This document shows positions 33,967-45,540 of a DNA stretch of 64,000 bases, one piece after another. Positions within the stretch are counted from its first letter, which is position 1; every line of letters begins with the position of its first letter. The stretch comes from Metarhizium brunneum (lineage: Eukaryota; Ascomycota; Sordariomycetes; Hypocreales; Clavicipitaceae). Under the pieces are notes generated by a model. That model searched no databases and had not been told where the DNA came from. It saw only the letters and a list, made by a program, of their open reading frames with translations. The position numbers and the translations under genes are program-made. The stretch is taken from contig NC_089423.1 of the NCBI RefSeq assembly GCF_013426205.1, positions 2,728,001 through 2,792,000 on the forward strand, read 5' to 3'.

Positions 33967-34189
33967 CCAGATAGCGGAAGGATGAGATATTTTGGACGTC
34001 TTCGTACTACAGTACCCTGTACGTGGTGAATTTCAAGACAGCCAGCGTCGGCGCTTGGTAGCATCGTCGCGTGGCCATGGTTACATTGAAATCCCAAGGC
34101 AGCGGTGTCGGATGGGGCCATGGGGCCAGTCGGAGACCCGGGGAGCCGTGCCCGTCTCGACGTTGGTGCTATGAGAGGAAGGCGAAAGA

Positions 34190-34275
34190 ATACTAAGAAT
34201 AAGAAAAAATAATAATATAAAAAAATAAACATGTAATTTTATTTCATGATTTTTTAATTAAAAAACAATACATAG
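34190..34275. repeat. A+T-rich island
   Basis: AATAAGAAAAAATAATAATA-type sequence with TTTTATTTC and TTTTTTAATTAAAAAA. Bordered by GC-rich DNA on both sides. Confidence 0.7.
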
Positions 34276-37200
34276 AATCTACACACACTTGGCCGTGCAG
34301 AGCCGCACGGGCAGACCAGTCATTTTGGCGGGCAAACAAGCGCGGCTGCACCACGCCAGCGTGGCGGTCATTGTCTGCACATGCATGTGGTCTCTTCATG
34401 GCAGGCCAGGTAGATGCCGACTCCTGCCGCCGGCACTGGCAATCGCTGCTGGCTGGTGCCATCGCCTCGGCTGCAGAGCGCTAGAAACTAGGCGCAGCCC
34501 AAGGCAATCAATTGTCACGGGTCGGCTATTGAAAACCCCCAAGCTCAAGTGCTCCCAGTGCCATGTCCCTTTGGCCCGCGCCACAGCCCGTGGCTCCCCA
34601 TCCTCACGGACGAGCCGCGTGGGCCACAACTGTCAAGGTATTGTAGGGCCCATTGAATGAAGCTGCACCAGACTTGACATGTGCACATTCGCAAGCCTTG
34701 ATTCTTCAAGCCCCCAGCCCGTCCTCAGCCCACGAATAGGCCGGCAATCAGCCGCTTGGGGGGGCTTCCGAAGGGCGGAAAAAGCCACGGTTGACCGTGT
34801 GCGGCGGGCATGAGTCGGCCGCGGCAGCAGTAGCGACTGGCTGGGTAAAGGGCCTGGTGTGCGCCGAGCGTCCCTTGACAAGCCGCCACCGTGAACAATC
34901 AATCCATTGAAGAAGCATTGGGGATGCCACATGTGCCAGGCACTCGGCAGTGGTTTTTGCCCGCTGTAGCTGCAAGAGTTTACGGCGCCGGAGGTGCCTG
35001 GCCAGATGTGTCCATTGAATGCAGGCCGCGCCAGGCTGCATGTGCTATTGTCGATTGACGCTGTCCACAGCAGGTTGCCTTGGCTGCTGGATGGCACACA
35101 CACAGTGCACAAAGGCATGAGCGATATCCGCGCTTCCTCGCCGAAAAGCCAACATGCCTGCGTGCAGCATCCTATGATTCCCATCCAACGCGAAAAGCTC
35201 CCAACCTCACAAAAAAAAAAAAAGGAAGAGCCGCGCACCACCTGGCCAATCGTCCTGTAAGGGCCATCAAGTCGCCCCTTGCCTGCAGCCGCTCCGCTCC
35301 TCCCCGCCTATTCCGCTGCCCTCTGCCCTATCTCGGTGTTACTGCATCCAAGTACCGGGTCACTGCTTGCACAAGTCAAATGCCTGGTATACCAGCATTA
35401 ATAACAGCATTGAGCACAGGGTCTGCATGGCCGCCCCCCCAGCCACGGCGGGGAGGGGGAATTCAACAATCGCCCTCATTCACGTCGGCGCTCTCCCGAA
35501 AACGCCATCCTGCCACGCCAAAAAAGGCACCGCGATGTCGAGAATCTCCAATCCGCGCGGGGAAATAGTAGCGACGGACCCTTTCGCCTGCAAAGCAGAG
35601 TTGCTGGTCGCCCTCTTGCCGGGGGGGGGGAAAGGAAAAAGAAGGCTGACCAGTCGGCGGCCAGCGTTCCGGGAAGGCTCCGAAATTCGAGAGCGTGACC
35701 CCGTGCGGAACAAGCCAGGTAGCCCGATTTTAAATGACACGGAATTTATTTATTTATTTTTTTTTACTCCGTACAGTCGTCGCTTTTTTATTGCAATTTT
35801 CTGACTGGTCCGCGGAACAGGGCCAGGTGGGGGGACTCTGCGCTATGCCGCATGGGGAACCCGGGATTTGCTCGCCCTTCTTCCGCGAGCAGCCAAACCA
35901 GACGGTGACAATGGGAAAAATACGGAGTAGAGGGGGGGGTGCCCTGTGCGCCTTGTGTTGTGACTTTTGGCGGCGGCGGCACACACACAGGCACACACAC
36001 CACCCACGTGCTGGAAGGCTTCTAGAAAAGATGGGGGTGCTTGGCGCCTGGCCCCCGAGTGGGCTGTTGGCTGTCTTGCTGTGGTGCGCCGTCGTGGCTA
36101 ACAGGGTCGGAAGCAACTCCTGGCTTCTGCTTTGGCTCTCCCACGGGGGTCGGAGGGCTGGAGGGGTAGTGCTCAGCTAGGCCCTGGGAGGTAATACAGG
36201 CGACCGGCAGAGCAAGCTTTCGATGCAACGCGACATTTGTGCTCCAGCCCTTCGTGGTAGTAGTACGTGTCATGGCCTTACAGGGCGGCGTTTCCCCGAT
36301 CCCTTTCTTCCGGGCGCTGGAGGGCGCTGACAAAGCCGTCGGGGCAGAGTCACCTGCCATGAGATGAATGATCCAGAAGACTCTGGCCCTGTTGGCCGTC
36401 GAGAGCGCCGTGTCGTGCTGGGCCGACTTCAACTTGGGCGAAATTGGTGGCGCCGTCAGATGCCTCGGGAAGCGACGGCATCCAGCAAAGAGGCGAGGCT
36501 CGTCGCGTCACATTTGTTTTTGTATTGTAGTCTAGTGATACGTAATCGCAATCGCGATCGCATGGATGATTATCTTGTGTTTGTCAAATCCAGCCAGCCA
36601 GTTGGTGTTGACACCGGCCCACGACCCGGGACGGCTTTCGGCGCCAACCACTGCTGCTCAAGCGCGGCGCCTACAGAGTACAAATCAACAAAGACCGAGG
36701 TGCTCCCATGACGTAGGAGAAGACGTCTTGTGCAACCCTCGGCGACTTGCTACCGTTGCGGGGGAGGGGGCTCCAGCTCCAGCTCCAGTCCCCTCGATGA
36801 TGACAAGGAGCTCGATCTCGCGCGGTGCGTGGCATCACGGCAATCGTTGCCTGGTATCCCCATGGTCATGGTGGTTTATGCCTTGTTATTTTTGGCCCAT
36901 CACGACTCGCGAGTGCGGGGTTGGAGCGCATTTCGCATCACGGTGGTTCGTCCAACACGATGGGATAGGGCCATTGTACATGCGAGGCCGGTCACCAGGC
37001 CGGGGCGCGCATTGTAAACTAGGATACCGCCTGTTGGTTCCTTTGATGCTTTGCAAGTGAATAATGACATCGTCCTTTTAAAAAGTAAAATAATCACACG
37101 TATGTCGCTGCCAGTCCGCTTGGGGCCATTTTGCTAGTCGACATCAACAGACGCAGAGTCCAAGCTCCTGCATCGACTCCAACCTCGCAAACCATGGCGT

Positions 37201-37984
37201 TCACGTTCGAGTCCATGTCACCAGACTTGGGCGTTTACACCGCATTCATCACTTTGCATGTACGCTCAAGCCAGGCGCCGTCCCCCGTGGCGTGGCCCCC
37301 CCGTGCACCAGCGCGCGTGGGCAGCAAGAGTCGGTGAGTTTCTAAATACAGAGTTTGACGCAGGCCCGGAATATCGCCCTCGGCGGCACGCACGCCAGAC
37401 TGCCATGTCTGCGCGGCCGTGTCATCAGGAGCCCCTACTCCGTACATGTCGCCAGCCTCGGCCACACGCCCCCCTGTGTGTGTGCCCTGGGATGCGCCGA
37501 CTGCCCGCTTGTTGTCTTGCTCTGCGCTGCCTTACCCGCCAGCCGCCCTAGGCCGGAGCCGCGGATGTGTATTTGCGTGTCCAATGTTCATGTGCGTCTC
37601 AGACACTGACACGCCGTCGTGGCCGTCGGCCCGGGCGATGCGCCCTCGGCCAAGACTGGGAATCGGTGTGCATGCACGCTTGACATGTCCGGAACGGGAG
37701 CGCAGCTTTGCGTCATGGTTGGCTGCCCTGGGACATGCTGTTGGCAGAGACTTTTCCGTCGTCGTGTCTGGATCATGGCGGGCGCAAGGCTTCGAGGCCA
37801 TGCGTGTGCCTGCCTGGGCATGTTATGTACGCAGAGGCACATGTCCTCCGAGACGCGCTTCACATGCCGGCCCTGGTCTTTTTCGTGGCCGGCTCGCATC
37901 TCTGCGCACGGATGGGGAATGGACTGGGTGAGTTGGCTGCTGGTCAGAATGGAAGGGACTGCGCGGCGGTGTGTTGCCGAATGT

Positions 37985-38055
37985 GTCAGGTAAATTAATA
38001 AACAGACAAATAAATAAATAAATGGTTTAATTTTAAATTTTAAATTTAAATTCAC
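37985..38055. repeat. A+T-rich island with AAAT repeats
   Basis: Four AAAT-type units (aaataaataaataaat) followed by nested TTTAAATTT palindromes. Confidence 0.75.
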
Positions 38056-38673
38056 TTTGCGTCCGTCACCACCGCTGCGACCGGACTGTTCCTGCCTCCC
38101 CAACAAAGAACATGCATGGGACTTCAATGTTGACACCAAACACCCCGCATTCCGCATTCCGCACCCGTCCGACTTTGTCGCTCCGCATGCGGCCGTCTCG
38201 ACCTTGCCAACAAGCCCTTTGTGTGCCATTACCCCATACCCGCCCGCCTGATAGCCACATGACTACACCATCCCGGCCTCGAATATTGCTTCAACTCATT
38301 TTCTTCTTCCCCATTCGGGCCTTGTCGGTGGTCCAGGTGGCACCCGCCGATGGGGAGGGGGCCGACGACGCGGGAATCGTGTGCTTCGCCAGATACCCGC
38401 GCGCTCGGCCGCTTGCGCAACACCGACATGGACCCCGGAAAGCATCGCGAGTCTTTCCGATCGCCTGCGGAAGGGCTTGTGCTGAATCCTTTACAATCCC
38501 CCTTGACGCGGGTGCTTTGTTGACGCCAAAAACGCCCACGTATAGGTATTCTCCTCTCATCATCTATGCACACCCCCAAATGGTGCGGCGCGCCCTTGTG
38601 ACCTGTTTTCGTAACAATCATTGATCTTTGTTCTTCTGGAAACCTCCCGTGCCCCCCATCCCCCCCCCTTTTT

Positions 38674-40770
38674 TTATACCAAGTGAAAGGTTCTCAGTCT
38701 GGCGCCCTTGTTGGCAAAATACGCCGCATCAGGCCTCTTGTACATGGACACTCCGTCTGTCGCGGTGGCCCTCTGCACAAACGCATCCTCCTTGGCGCCG
38801 ACTTCCAGCAGGTCCCAGTCGATCCTGGGATCTGCCGCCGCATCTTCACCCGTGTTTCTACTCCTGAAAACAGGCCCGGACGGGCCCCATGTGAGGCGCA
38901 CGTCCTCCGGCAACGGACCAAGCAGGGCCTCGCCCCAGTTCAAGCCATGTGCGTTGCAGGGCCCGACAACGGCATACGTGCTGCTGTTTTCAGTGCCGCC
39001 ACCACCACCACCGCTCCATGCCTCCTGGGCCCGTAGCACCAGCGGTCTCATGCAGCCCAGCATGACCGAGATCTGGTCCCCCGGCCGTGTAAGCGCCGGC
39101 CCGGCCCCGACAAAGCCTTCCTCGGTAATGAGCAGCGCCGTCTCCTCGCACGCCCGCACCATGCTTCCGACGCAGAGAAAGACGTCCGTCATGACGTCCC
39201 GGCTCGGCTCTGTCGCCGGAGAAGCGTCGCCAACCGTAGTGTCGAGCGCAAACCTAATCAGCCGCTGAAACTGGGCCATGCTGGGCGTGGCCGCATCCCT
39301 CACTTCGTCCGCCATGTCATCGGCAAGGCAGCCACCCGACAGTGCGTAACACAGAGCCTCAAGCATGCCGTCCGCCCGCGACGGTCGGTACCCCGGCCCA
39401 TCGGAAAGATGGAGCTTGGCGGCGACCTCGTGTATGAGAGCGACGACAGACGGCAGTATGGGATCCTGCGGCGCCGCGCTCCGTGCAACGGCCATGGGGA
39501 CAACGTCGACGACGGTCGCGGCCAAGACGCCCTTGATGGCCAGCCCCCGCCCCCCGTCGACCACACACGCAGACACGGCCGACTGCCCATCGGCGCACTG
39601 CGGCGTCGGCCACAGGTCCCGCTCCCGCCTCACGGTCCAGTCCGGCACCCACGACGGCCGCCGACCCGGACAAGTGGAGTCGGCCCGCCGGGATTCCGAC
39701 ACGAGGTCGGCCCTGCGCGTCGCCTCCATCTCCGCGAGCACCAGCTCCTTGTACACTTCCACCACGGGCTTCCTGTAGTCGGGCGCGATGCGCGCCGCGA
39801 GGCCCTGCGCTTCCGGCGGCAGGATCCCCAGCACGCCGTAGACCCGGTCGCGGGGGTCCGCGCACCCGGTCCGCTGCATCTGCCGCAGCAGGTGGCCGAG
39901 GCCCGAGACGCGGGGCGCCGCGGTGTCGGCCACGAGCGCCGTCCTCGCCGTCCAGCGCCGGAAGCGAGGGTGCCGGGGGTCCTTGGCCTTCCTGTCGAGG
40001 AAGACGGCCGCCCTGGCGAACTTGGCCCAGGCGATGGACGACGCGCCGCACAGCAGCACGGCGTCGGCGGCGCCGAGCGCAATCTCCTGCCGCGCCCAGA
40101 GCCTCTCGAACCAGGGGCGGTGGAAGAAGGCCTCGAGGGCCTGCGACTCGGGCCCGTCCCAGGGCAGGGCGACGCGCTCGTCGAGCAGCAGCCGGAAGTA
40201 GGCGCTGGCCGCGCCGCTCTCCCTGGTCCACTGCGACTCCCGGGGCCTGGGCCGCGGCGCGCGCGACCCGGGGTCGGGGTCGGGGTCGAGGTCGACCGAG
40301 TCGGCGATGCGGTGCAGCAGGTTCACGGCCACGTTGCTGCCGGGGGCGGAGGGGCCGGTCCACGCGAGGACGCGCTCCGCCGAGGCGTAGATCTCCGCCA
40401 CGAGGGAGACGTGCCGCGCGCGCTCGTCCAGGTCCTGCTGGTTGATGCACACGGCGTCGACCCAGAGGACGAGGTGGCTGTCGGCGTAGGGGAGGTGGCC
40501 GAGGGCCTCTGCCAGGTTGGCCGTGACCGAGAGGCGCTTGGCCGGCGCGTCGGTCGACGACTGGGCGACGGCGACGTCGAGCCTGTCGCTTGCGTCTCCC
40601 CAGACGTACGACAGGGCCATGAAGGGCCGGGCCTCGAGCGGCGCGTGCTGGATGGTGATGCGGATGTCCTCTGGGCGGGGGGACGCGCGCGGGTGAAGCA
40701 CCGCCAGCCGGATGTGCTTGCCGTCTGGCGGCAGCGGCTCGTACTGGTATCTGTCCATGGCGGGCGACAT
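38674..40770 (-). CDS. HET-domain (heterokaryon incompatibility) protein
   Basis: Single-exon, 698 residues. The HET domain occupies roughly residues 50-220 with its three signature blocks: ALSYVWGD (52-59), LWVDAVCINQ (102-111) followed by ERARHVSLVAEIYASAERVL, and a downstream FFHRPWFERLWARQEIAL block. In fungi HET proteins trigger growth arrest or cell death after fusion of unlike hyphae, often paired with a polymorphic partner, though most family members are uncharacterised. Residues 300-400 keep the usual DPRDRVYGVLGI and DYRKPVVEVYKELV motifs. The C-terminal half has a Gly6 run and no recognised domain. The gene is strikingly GC rich, with very long open frames in other frames as a by-product. 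The start at 40770 gives MSPAMDRYQYEPLP; the second Met (40758) is an alternative. It stands alone between gene-poor zones. Confidence 0.9.
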   Translation of the reverse strand: MSPAMDRYQYEPLPPDGKHIRLAVLHPRASPRPEDIRITIQHAPLEARPFMALSYVWGDASDRLDVAVAQSSTDAPAKRLSVTANLAEALGHLPYADSHLVLWVDAVCINQQDLDERARHVSLVAEIYASAERVLAWTGPSAPGSNVAVNLLHRIADSVDLDPDPDPGSRAPRPRPRESQWTRESGAASAYFRLLLDERVALPWDGPESQALEAFFHRPWFERLWARQEIALGAADAVLLCGASSIAWAKFARAAVFLDRKAKDPRHPRFRRWTARTALVADTAAPRVSGLGHLLRQMQRTGCADPRDRVYGVLGILPPEAQGLAARIAPDYRKPVVEVYKELVLAEMEATRRADLVSESRRADSTCPGRRPSWVPDWTVRRERDLWPTPQCADGQSAVSACVVDGGRGLAIKGVLAATVVDVVPMAVARSAAPQDPILPSVVALIHEVAAKLHLSDGPGYRPSRADGMLEALCYALSGGCLADDMADEVRDAATPSMAQFQRLIRFALDTTVGDASPATEPSRDVMTDVFLCVGSMVRACEETALLITEEGFVGAGPALTRPGDQISVMLGCMRPLVLRAQEAWSGGGGGGTENSSTYAVVGPCNAHGLNWGEALLGPLPEDVRLTWGPSGPVFRSRNTGEDAAADPRIDWDLLEVGAKEDAFVQRATATDGVSMYKRPDAAYFANKGARLRTFHLV

Positions 40771-43731
40771 CTAGTTGAGTTGGGGTGCGCGAGGACAAGT
40801 TTGGCGACGGCACGGGGGCTCTTCACTGCATGGCTGGAGCTGAACCCTGGTGTTGGGGATCGTGGCCGCGTGTGCACTGTCTCTTTGCGGCTGGGGGTTG
40901 CAGACGGGGTGCTCTATTTGGGCGTGCCGGGCATTCTGCGCGAGCCTGCCATCTCAGCCCTTGCCGTGACTGCTCCGTTGTAGAGTTGTGGTGTTGTGTC
41001 TTTAATGTCTGGTCCAATTGGGCCAAGCCGGAGCGGCGTCGAGTCTGACATTTAAAACATCCCTGCTACGCTGATACGACGGGCAACCCACAAACAGCAC
41101 CTTGTACGTTGACAGCTTCAAAAAGGGAAAACAATAAAAATGAGCACAATGAGCACAATGCCCTGACAACTCGGCGTTGCTGCAAACTCGAGCCACTGCA
41201 TTGCTGCACCGTGCTCTCGACTCCCATCGCCACCATCTCGTGCGCGCCGCGTGAAAACAGGCCAATGCCCACATTTCCCTGCCTTACTCCGTAAATACTC
41301 CGCGCAAATATGTGGTAGTACTACACACATGCGGCGGGTGGGTTCGACGGAAATGTCCGTCAACACAATCATCTGCCACCTTAAAAAACGCTCAAAGAGG
41401 GCCCGTTTTCAATCCCCGCCGAACCCGCCCCAATGCCGGCAGCACATGCCATTTTTCTCCATGTCGAACCCACATCTCTGCCAGTTATTCGATTGAATAT
41501 TCTTCAAATCCCATCTTCGCACCCCCTCAGGAATACTCCCTTGTCCATCTACGGAGCGCACACAGATATACATGCATGCATTTGCATGCACACACGCACT
41601 TGGCTAGGTACATGCAAAAAACAATCTGTATGCGCCAGCACACCCGACCTGCAAAAAATTTCTTCTCGTCACCCGTGGACCCCTACAGAACCCCTCTTTG
41701 CAATCACAAGGCAGATGCTACATGTACATGTACCATTCATTGACCCTTGCCTCCGACTCCGGCGCGACACCCGTGCACATGCATAGCATGTCTTTGAGGC
41801 TTGTCCAGCCCAGTCGCTGACGTGCACGCGGCGCAGCTACACCGTCAATTCCCCAAACCGACAAAATGTCCAGTGTTTCAAGCACAATTTTTTTTCTTTC
41901 TATACAGACGCCAACGTAGCGTGTGACAAAATGAAAACGCTCGATTCGGGCAAATTTACCGTAACAAGAGTCGTCCAGGTCCTGGACCCAGAATTAAAAA
42001 ACGGCCCCAAGTCGGACCGACCCCATTGCGCGGGCAGCAAGAGTCATTTCCTTCTTCTCCAGGTGTCCTGCGTACCACGTACACGCGGTATACATCCAAT
42101 TCGACCCAAGCACAGCCTCCCCTCCTCTGCGATCTCTGCATTATCTGTCGGCTCTGCAAGCCCCGGCCATTAAGCACCTGTGAAGCAGCCGAGCGACGGC
42201 AAAGCCTTATCCTACTTACCTGCCGTCGGGCGACGCCGAAAACTGCCAAAAAGAACCCCCCTTGTATCCAGTACCTATCCTAGCACTGTACATACCAAGT
42301 ACTCCGTACCCAGACAGACTTGACGTCAGGTCCATCTCCCAATCAGCGCAGGATTCTTCTCCGGCCCGACCCAAACTCAAAGCCCATTAGCCCTGGACGG
42401 GTTCCCATGCTGCCGGCGAGCGCAGAAAACCACAACGTTTGTAATCAACACAGGACTCGCCTTCCCCGTCGCAGCAGCAGACAAGGGGAGCAAGGGAAAA
42501 GCTACTTCTCTGCCCGTGAGTCGCGACACTTGCCCTCTGGTCCCCTCTACTTGGTTCATTTTCACTTCTCCTCCTCCAACCCAGACACTAAACACTTTGC
42601 CTTCTCCACACTGAGAGCTTTTCACGCCGTGCTTCACGCCGACGTCCATGCCTGCCTGCACAACTACCGAGCTTGGCTTAGCGCGAGGGACCACTCACTG
42701 GCCATCACTTGAGTCACCTCACCGCTACCTCCGCCTTATGTCCATCGAGTGAGGCCATGCCGATATCTAAACACCTTCAAATCACCACCAATGAATGCAC
42801 TCTCCATTAGTCGTCACGCCTTCATCGCCTCTTCCCTACTCCGTACATTCCACCACACATTCACACTAGCAAGCTCACTGCCACAAGTAGAATACGTAAT
42901 CTTGGTTTCATAGCTTATTCAATTCATGCTTTTATGGCTCTTCTAACCTGGCCGCCACACGCCACTCCGAGCTGCTTATTCTAATTGTCTTTGAACAGCC
43001 AATGCTCGCCTCGTTGGGCAGTGTGGCCGACCCTCTCTCCCTATTGCTCCCGCATCGTGCGATGCCGCATTTTCTCTTTGTCTAGCTCCTCTGCTGCCTT
43101 TTCTCTTCCCGCTTTTTTTTTTTGCCTCCTCCTGGCCATCACCAAGCCAGAACTGTCAAACCCCCCGCTTAGTACTCAAGGTTGCCCTTGCAGAATGTCC
43201 CATCTCAATAGTCTCCGCCCCCTCGTTTCCGTGATAGAGTTACAAAGCCTTCAGCCAATAGAATAAACATGAATGCATGTGTTCCCGATGGAGCCAAGTC
43301 CAGACCATGGTATCATTTGGGTTCAAAAGGAAAAAAATCAAAGATATGCAAACGCCTCGTAAAGTGCAACTTGTCTCTTGATGTCAAAAGACAAAGAATA
43401 TTAAGGCTTTAGCACAATACACACGGATCACGCATCAATGCATGTATCTCCATGAGTACGCTGCATTGCTGTGCTGTCGTTGGTAATGCATGTAACGCTA
43501 ATAAAACCAGTCGTGCAATGTCGCCGGGTCGAACCCAAGTATCGTCATAAAAAGTCGAAGATGTGGTATGTAATTAGGAAGATCAGTGTCGTTGAGAAAA
43601 AGGGAAAAAATCTTTACACGCCGTTCAGATATACACGGCAAGGATAGAAGAAGCCTTGCCAGGCAAGCTCCTGATACCAGCCAAATTGGTACATGCTCAT
43701 CAAGCAAGGACGAAAAGGACGACTGTGATAT
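40771..43731. other. 3-kb spacer with pyrimidine-biased plus strand
   Basis: Upstream of the HET gene and downstream of the GATA-like gene. From about 41.3 to 43.2 kb the plus strand is rich in C and T and poor in G, as in fungal 5' leaders, yet no plus-strand ORF with protein character follows. Three TACTCCGTA copies (41285, 42300, 42837) lie here. No coding gene is supported. Confidence 0.5.
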
Positions 43732-45462
43732 TTACCAGCCCTTTGAATGGTATCCGTTGAGAGCTTCCTTAGAGAAGTATTGGTTCCAGCTGTGGGCTTC
43801 GGCATCTTCGCTGGCCTTCATACATGCTTTCTGGGGATACTGTTTCAGGTTGGCAACGTCCTGCGATGTGTGACGGCGCTTGAGCAATGCCTTGCTGCCC
43901 AATTTCTTCTGCTGTCGCTCCCAAACAAGGTTGAGTCGGAGTGACTCGGTAAGTTCGGTAGCCAGCATGTTGCGGCGGGTGGTCCGGGGAGAAAAGGCCG
44001 CAGGGAAGTTGACATGAGTAGCATGGGTCGTGATGGGCTGGGCGCTGGACCGGGGAATTTCGCTAATAGGCTTGAGTGCAGAGTGTCGCATACCCTTCAT
44101 CATCAGTGGCGCTTCATCCGAGTCATTGGGAGACACGCCCAGACTCGGTCCATTGGGCGTCGCTCGGGTTCGGTGGATAGCGGGAGTGGACTGCGAAGAT
44201 TGATTGCCGAGTGTCCTGGCGCGCTCGTTCTGAGCAAGCATGAGCGTGATTAGCGATGGGCGGGAGGCGAGGTTGGCCTTGGACTCGACACGCTGGAAGA
44301 ACTTGTCGTCAACACTAGATTTGCCGCTGTCTTCCGTGGAGTCTTCCCAGTCAGAAGAGTCGTCGTCGTCAATGGCACTCTCGTCAACATATTCGGCCTC
44401 GGTATCAGAGTCAACGGCGGACTCGCTGTGTTGCAGGGCCTGGGCCGTCAGGTTGCTGATGCGAGTGTTGGGAAGGGCAGAGTGGCCAGAGCTCCTGAGG
44501 GAATCTTCTCCCGATGATCCGCCAATTTGGAACATGGGCTTCTTGCCGACGGCAGCGGAAGTGGCCTTGATGTTCTCGATACTCTGACTGTGCTCGCTTG
44601 ATGAGCAAGATCCACCAAGGGCGAAGCGAGCAGGCTGCTTCTTAGGCTGCACAGGCTTGGGTGCTGGTGAAGAGCTGGGCTCGGGTAAAACATCTTGCGA
44701 CGAAGCAGCAGCAGCAGGTTCTGGGAAAGGGAGGGCTTGGACTCTGAGGCCCTCGGGAGGCGGGAACGGGGAAGGATGTGAGACTTCAGAAATTTGCTCC
44801 GACGATTGTGACTCGGTCGTGGTAGATCCGGATCGGGTGAGAGCGGGAGGAGCAGGAGGAACCAGAAGCTTCTGCTTCGTGGACGCCATCAAGGGTGATG
44901 TTTGTGAAGGGGCGGACAGGGGAGCCTTGTCCTTGACAATAGACACAATCATCTTCTCAAAGTCGTCAGAGCTGATGCGTCGATCCCGTCTGGTGGTGGA
45001 GGAATCTAGTCTTCGTATCCTAGGTCGGATCTCAAGAGGTGCCGAGACCGAGGTGAAATCAACCGTCTCGTCGTCGGCCAAGGACTCGACGCTGCCAGAG
45101 AGCTGAGGAACCTCTTGTAACCTCGTCTCGGACGGGACGTTCTTGGGAGGGATGGTGGTGGTTGTAAAGGCGGCGGAGGAGGCGGTGTTCTTATTCGCGT
45201 TCTCGACGAGCTGTTCTCTTTGCCAGAGGCGCCAGCTCAAGTTTTCTAATCTCCTTCCCTGTTCTACAGAATCTGCGCAACGGGAAAAGACTGTTGCACC
45301 GGTTGGTCAGCATCGTGGTGGGTGCAGTTTGGTTGTGGCGAAAGAGGACCTACCTGTCCACATGCTATAGAGATTGGCGGGATTGGCAGTGTCGACCTTG
45401 TGGATGACGTTGGCGTCTACTGTCAAGACGTGCGTGTCTAACCGGTAAGGCATGTCTGCCAT
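43732..45462 (-). CDS. AreA-type GATA-like domain / DUF3295 protein
   Basis: Exons 45462-45354 and 45290-43732 (63-nt intron, GTAGGT donor, AACAG acceptor) encode 555 residues from the first in-frame ATG. The intron acceptor restores the family signature NLYSMWTVFSRCADSVEQG followed by RRLENLSWRLWQRE, characteristic of the short GATA-like (DUF1752) domain first noted in AreA. The rest is Ser/Pro/Glu-rich and mostly disordered, with an acidic block (YVDESAIDDDDSSDWEDSTE) and the conserved C-terminal end YHSKGW of DUF3295 proteins. No GATA zinc finger is present. The function is unknown; links to nutrient signalling are inference. An in-frame stretch upstream of the ATG still looks coding, so the true start may differ. 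Confidence 0.8.
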
Positions 45463-45540
45463 TTGTGATGCTCGATCGTGGGCGAGTAGAGATGGATCCA
45501 AGAGTGCTTGTTTAGGAGGGTGGTCTGTTAAAAGGTCCAA
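45463..45540 (-). other. In-frame coding-like leader without ATG upstream of GATA-like gene
   Basis: This segment is in frame with the GATA-like protein and encodes a family-like stretch ending LLDPSLLAHDRASQ just before Met1, but contains no ATG before an in-frame TAG near 45580. Either an upstream exon supplies the start (a GTAGTC...AACAG pair exists but leads into a stop) or initiation is non-AUG. Confidence 0.4.

Larger units (their letters stand above)
28437..38673. other. 10.2-kb gene-free region between convergent genes
   Basis: No frame in either strand resembles a protein, and the longest (about 200 codons) overlap each other in several frames. Flanking genes point inward, so neither needs a promoter here. 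Contents: several A+T islands, T(n)A(n) palindromes, an ATCC microsatellite, seven loci of the TACGGAGTA 9-mer family, and alternating C-rich and G-rich blocks. No transposon ends or tRNAs were recognised. Confidence 0.6.

Noticed and set aside
34633..35241. 202-codon minus-strand open frame in the 10-kb desert
   Set aside because: Its N-terminus is encoded by a poly-A tract (Phe run) and the rest has no protein character.
39359..40813. 484-codon minus-strand frame overlapping the HET gene
   Set aside because: Shadow frame of the same GC-rich gene, dominated by Arg, Pro and Ala.
39409..40983. 524-codon open frame on the plus strand opposite the HET gene
   Set aside because: It is Arg/Gly/Pro-rich shadow text produced by the high GC of the HET gene; it has no domain, and the opposite frame has clear HET motifs.
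43498..43707. 69-codon minus-strand frame just downstream of the GATA-like gene
   Set aside because: Most likely 3' untranslated sequence; no motif and no independent promoter context.
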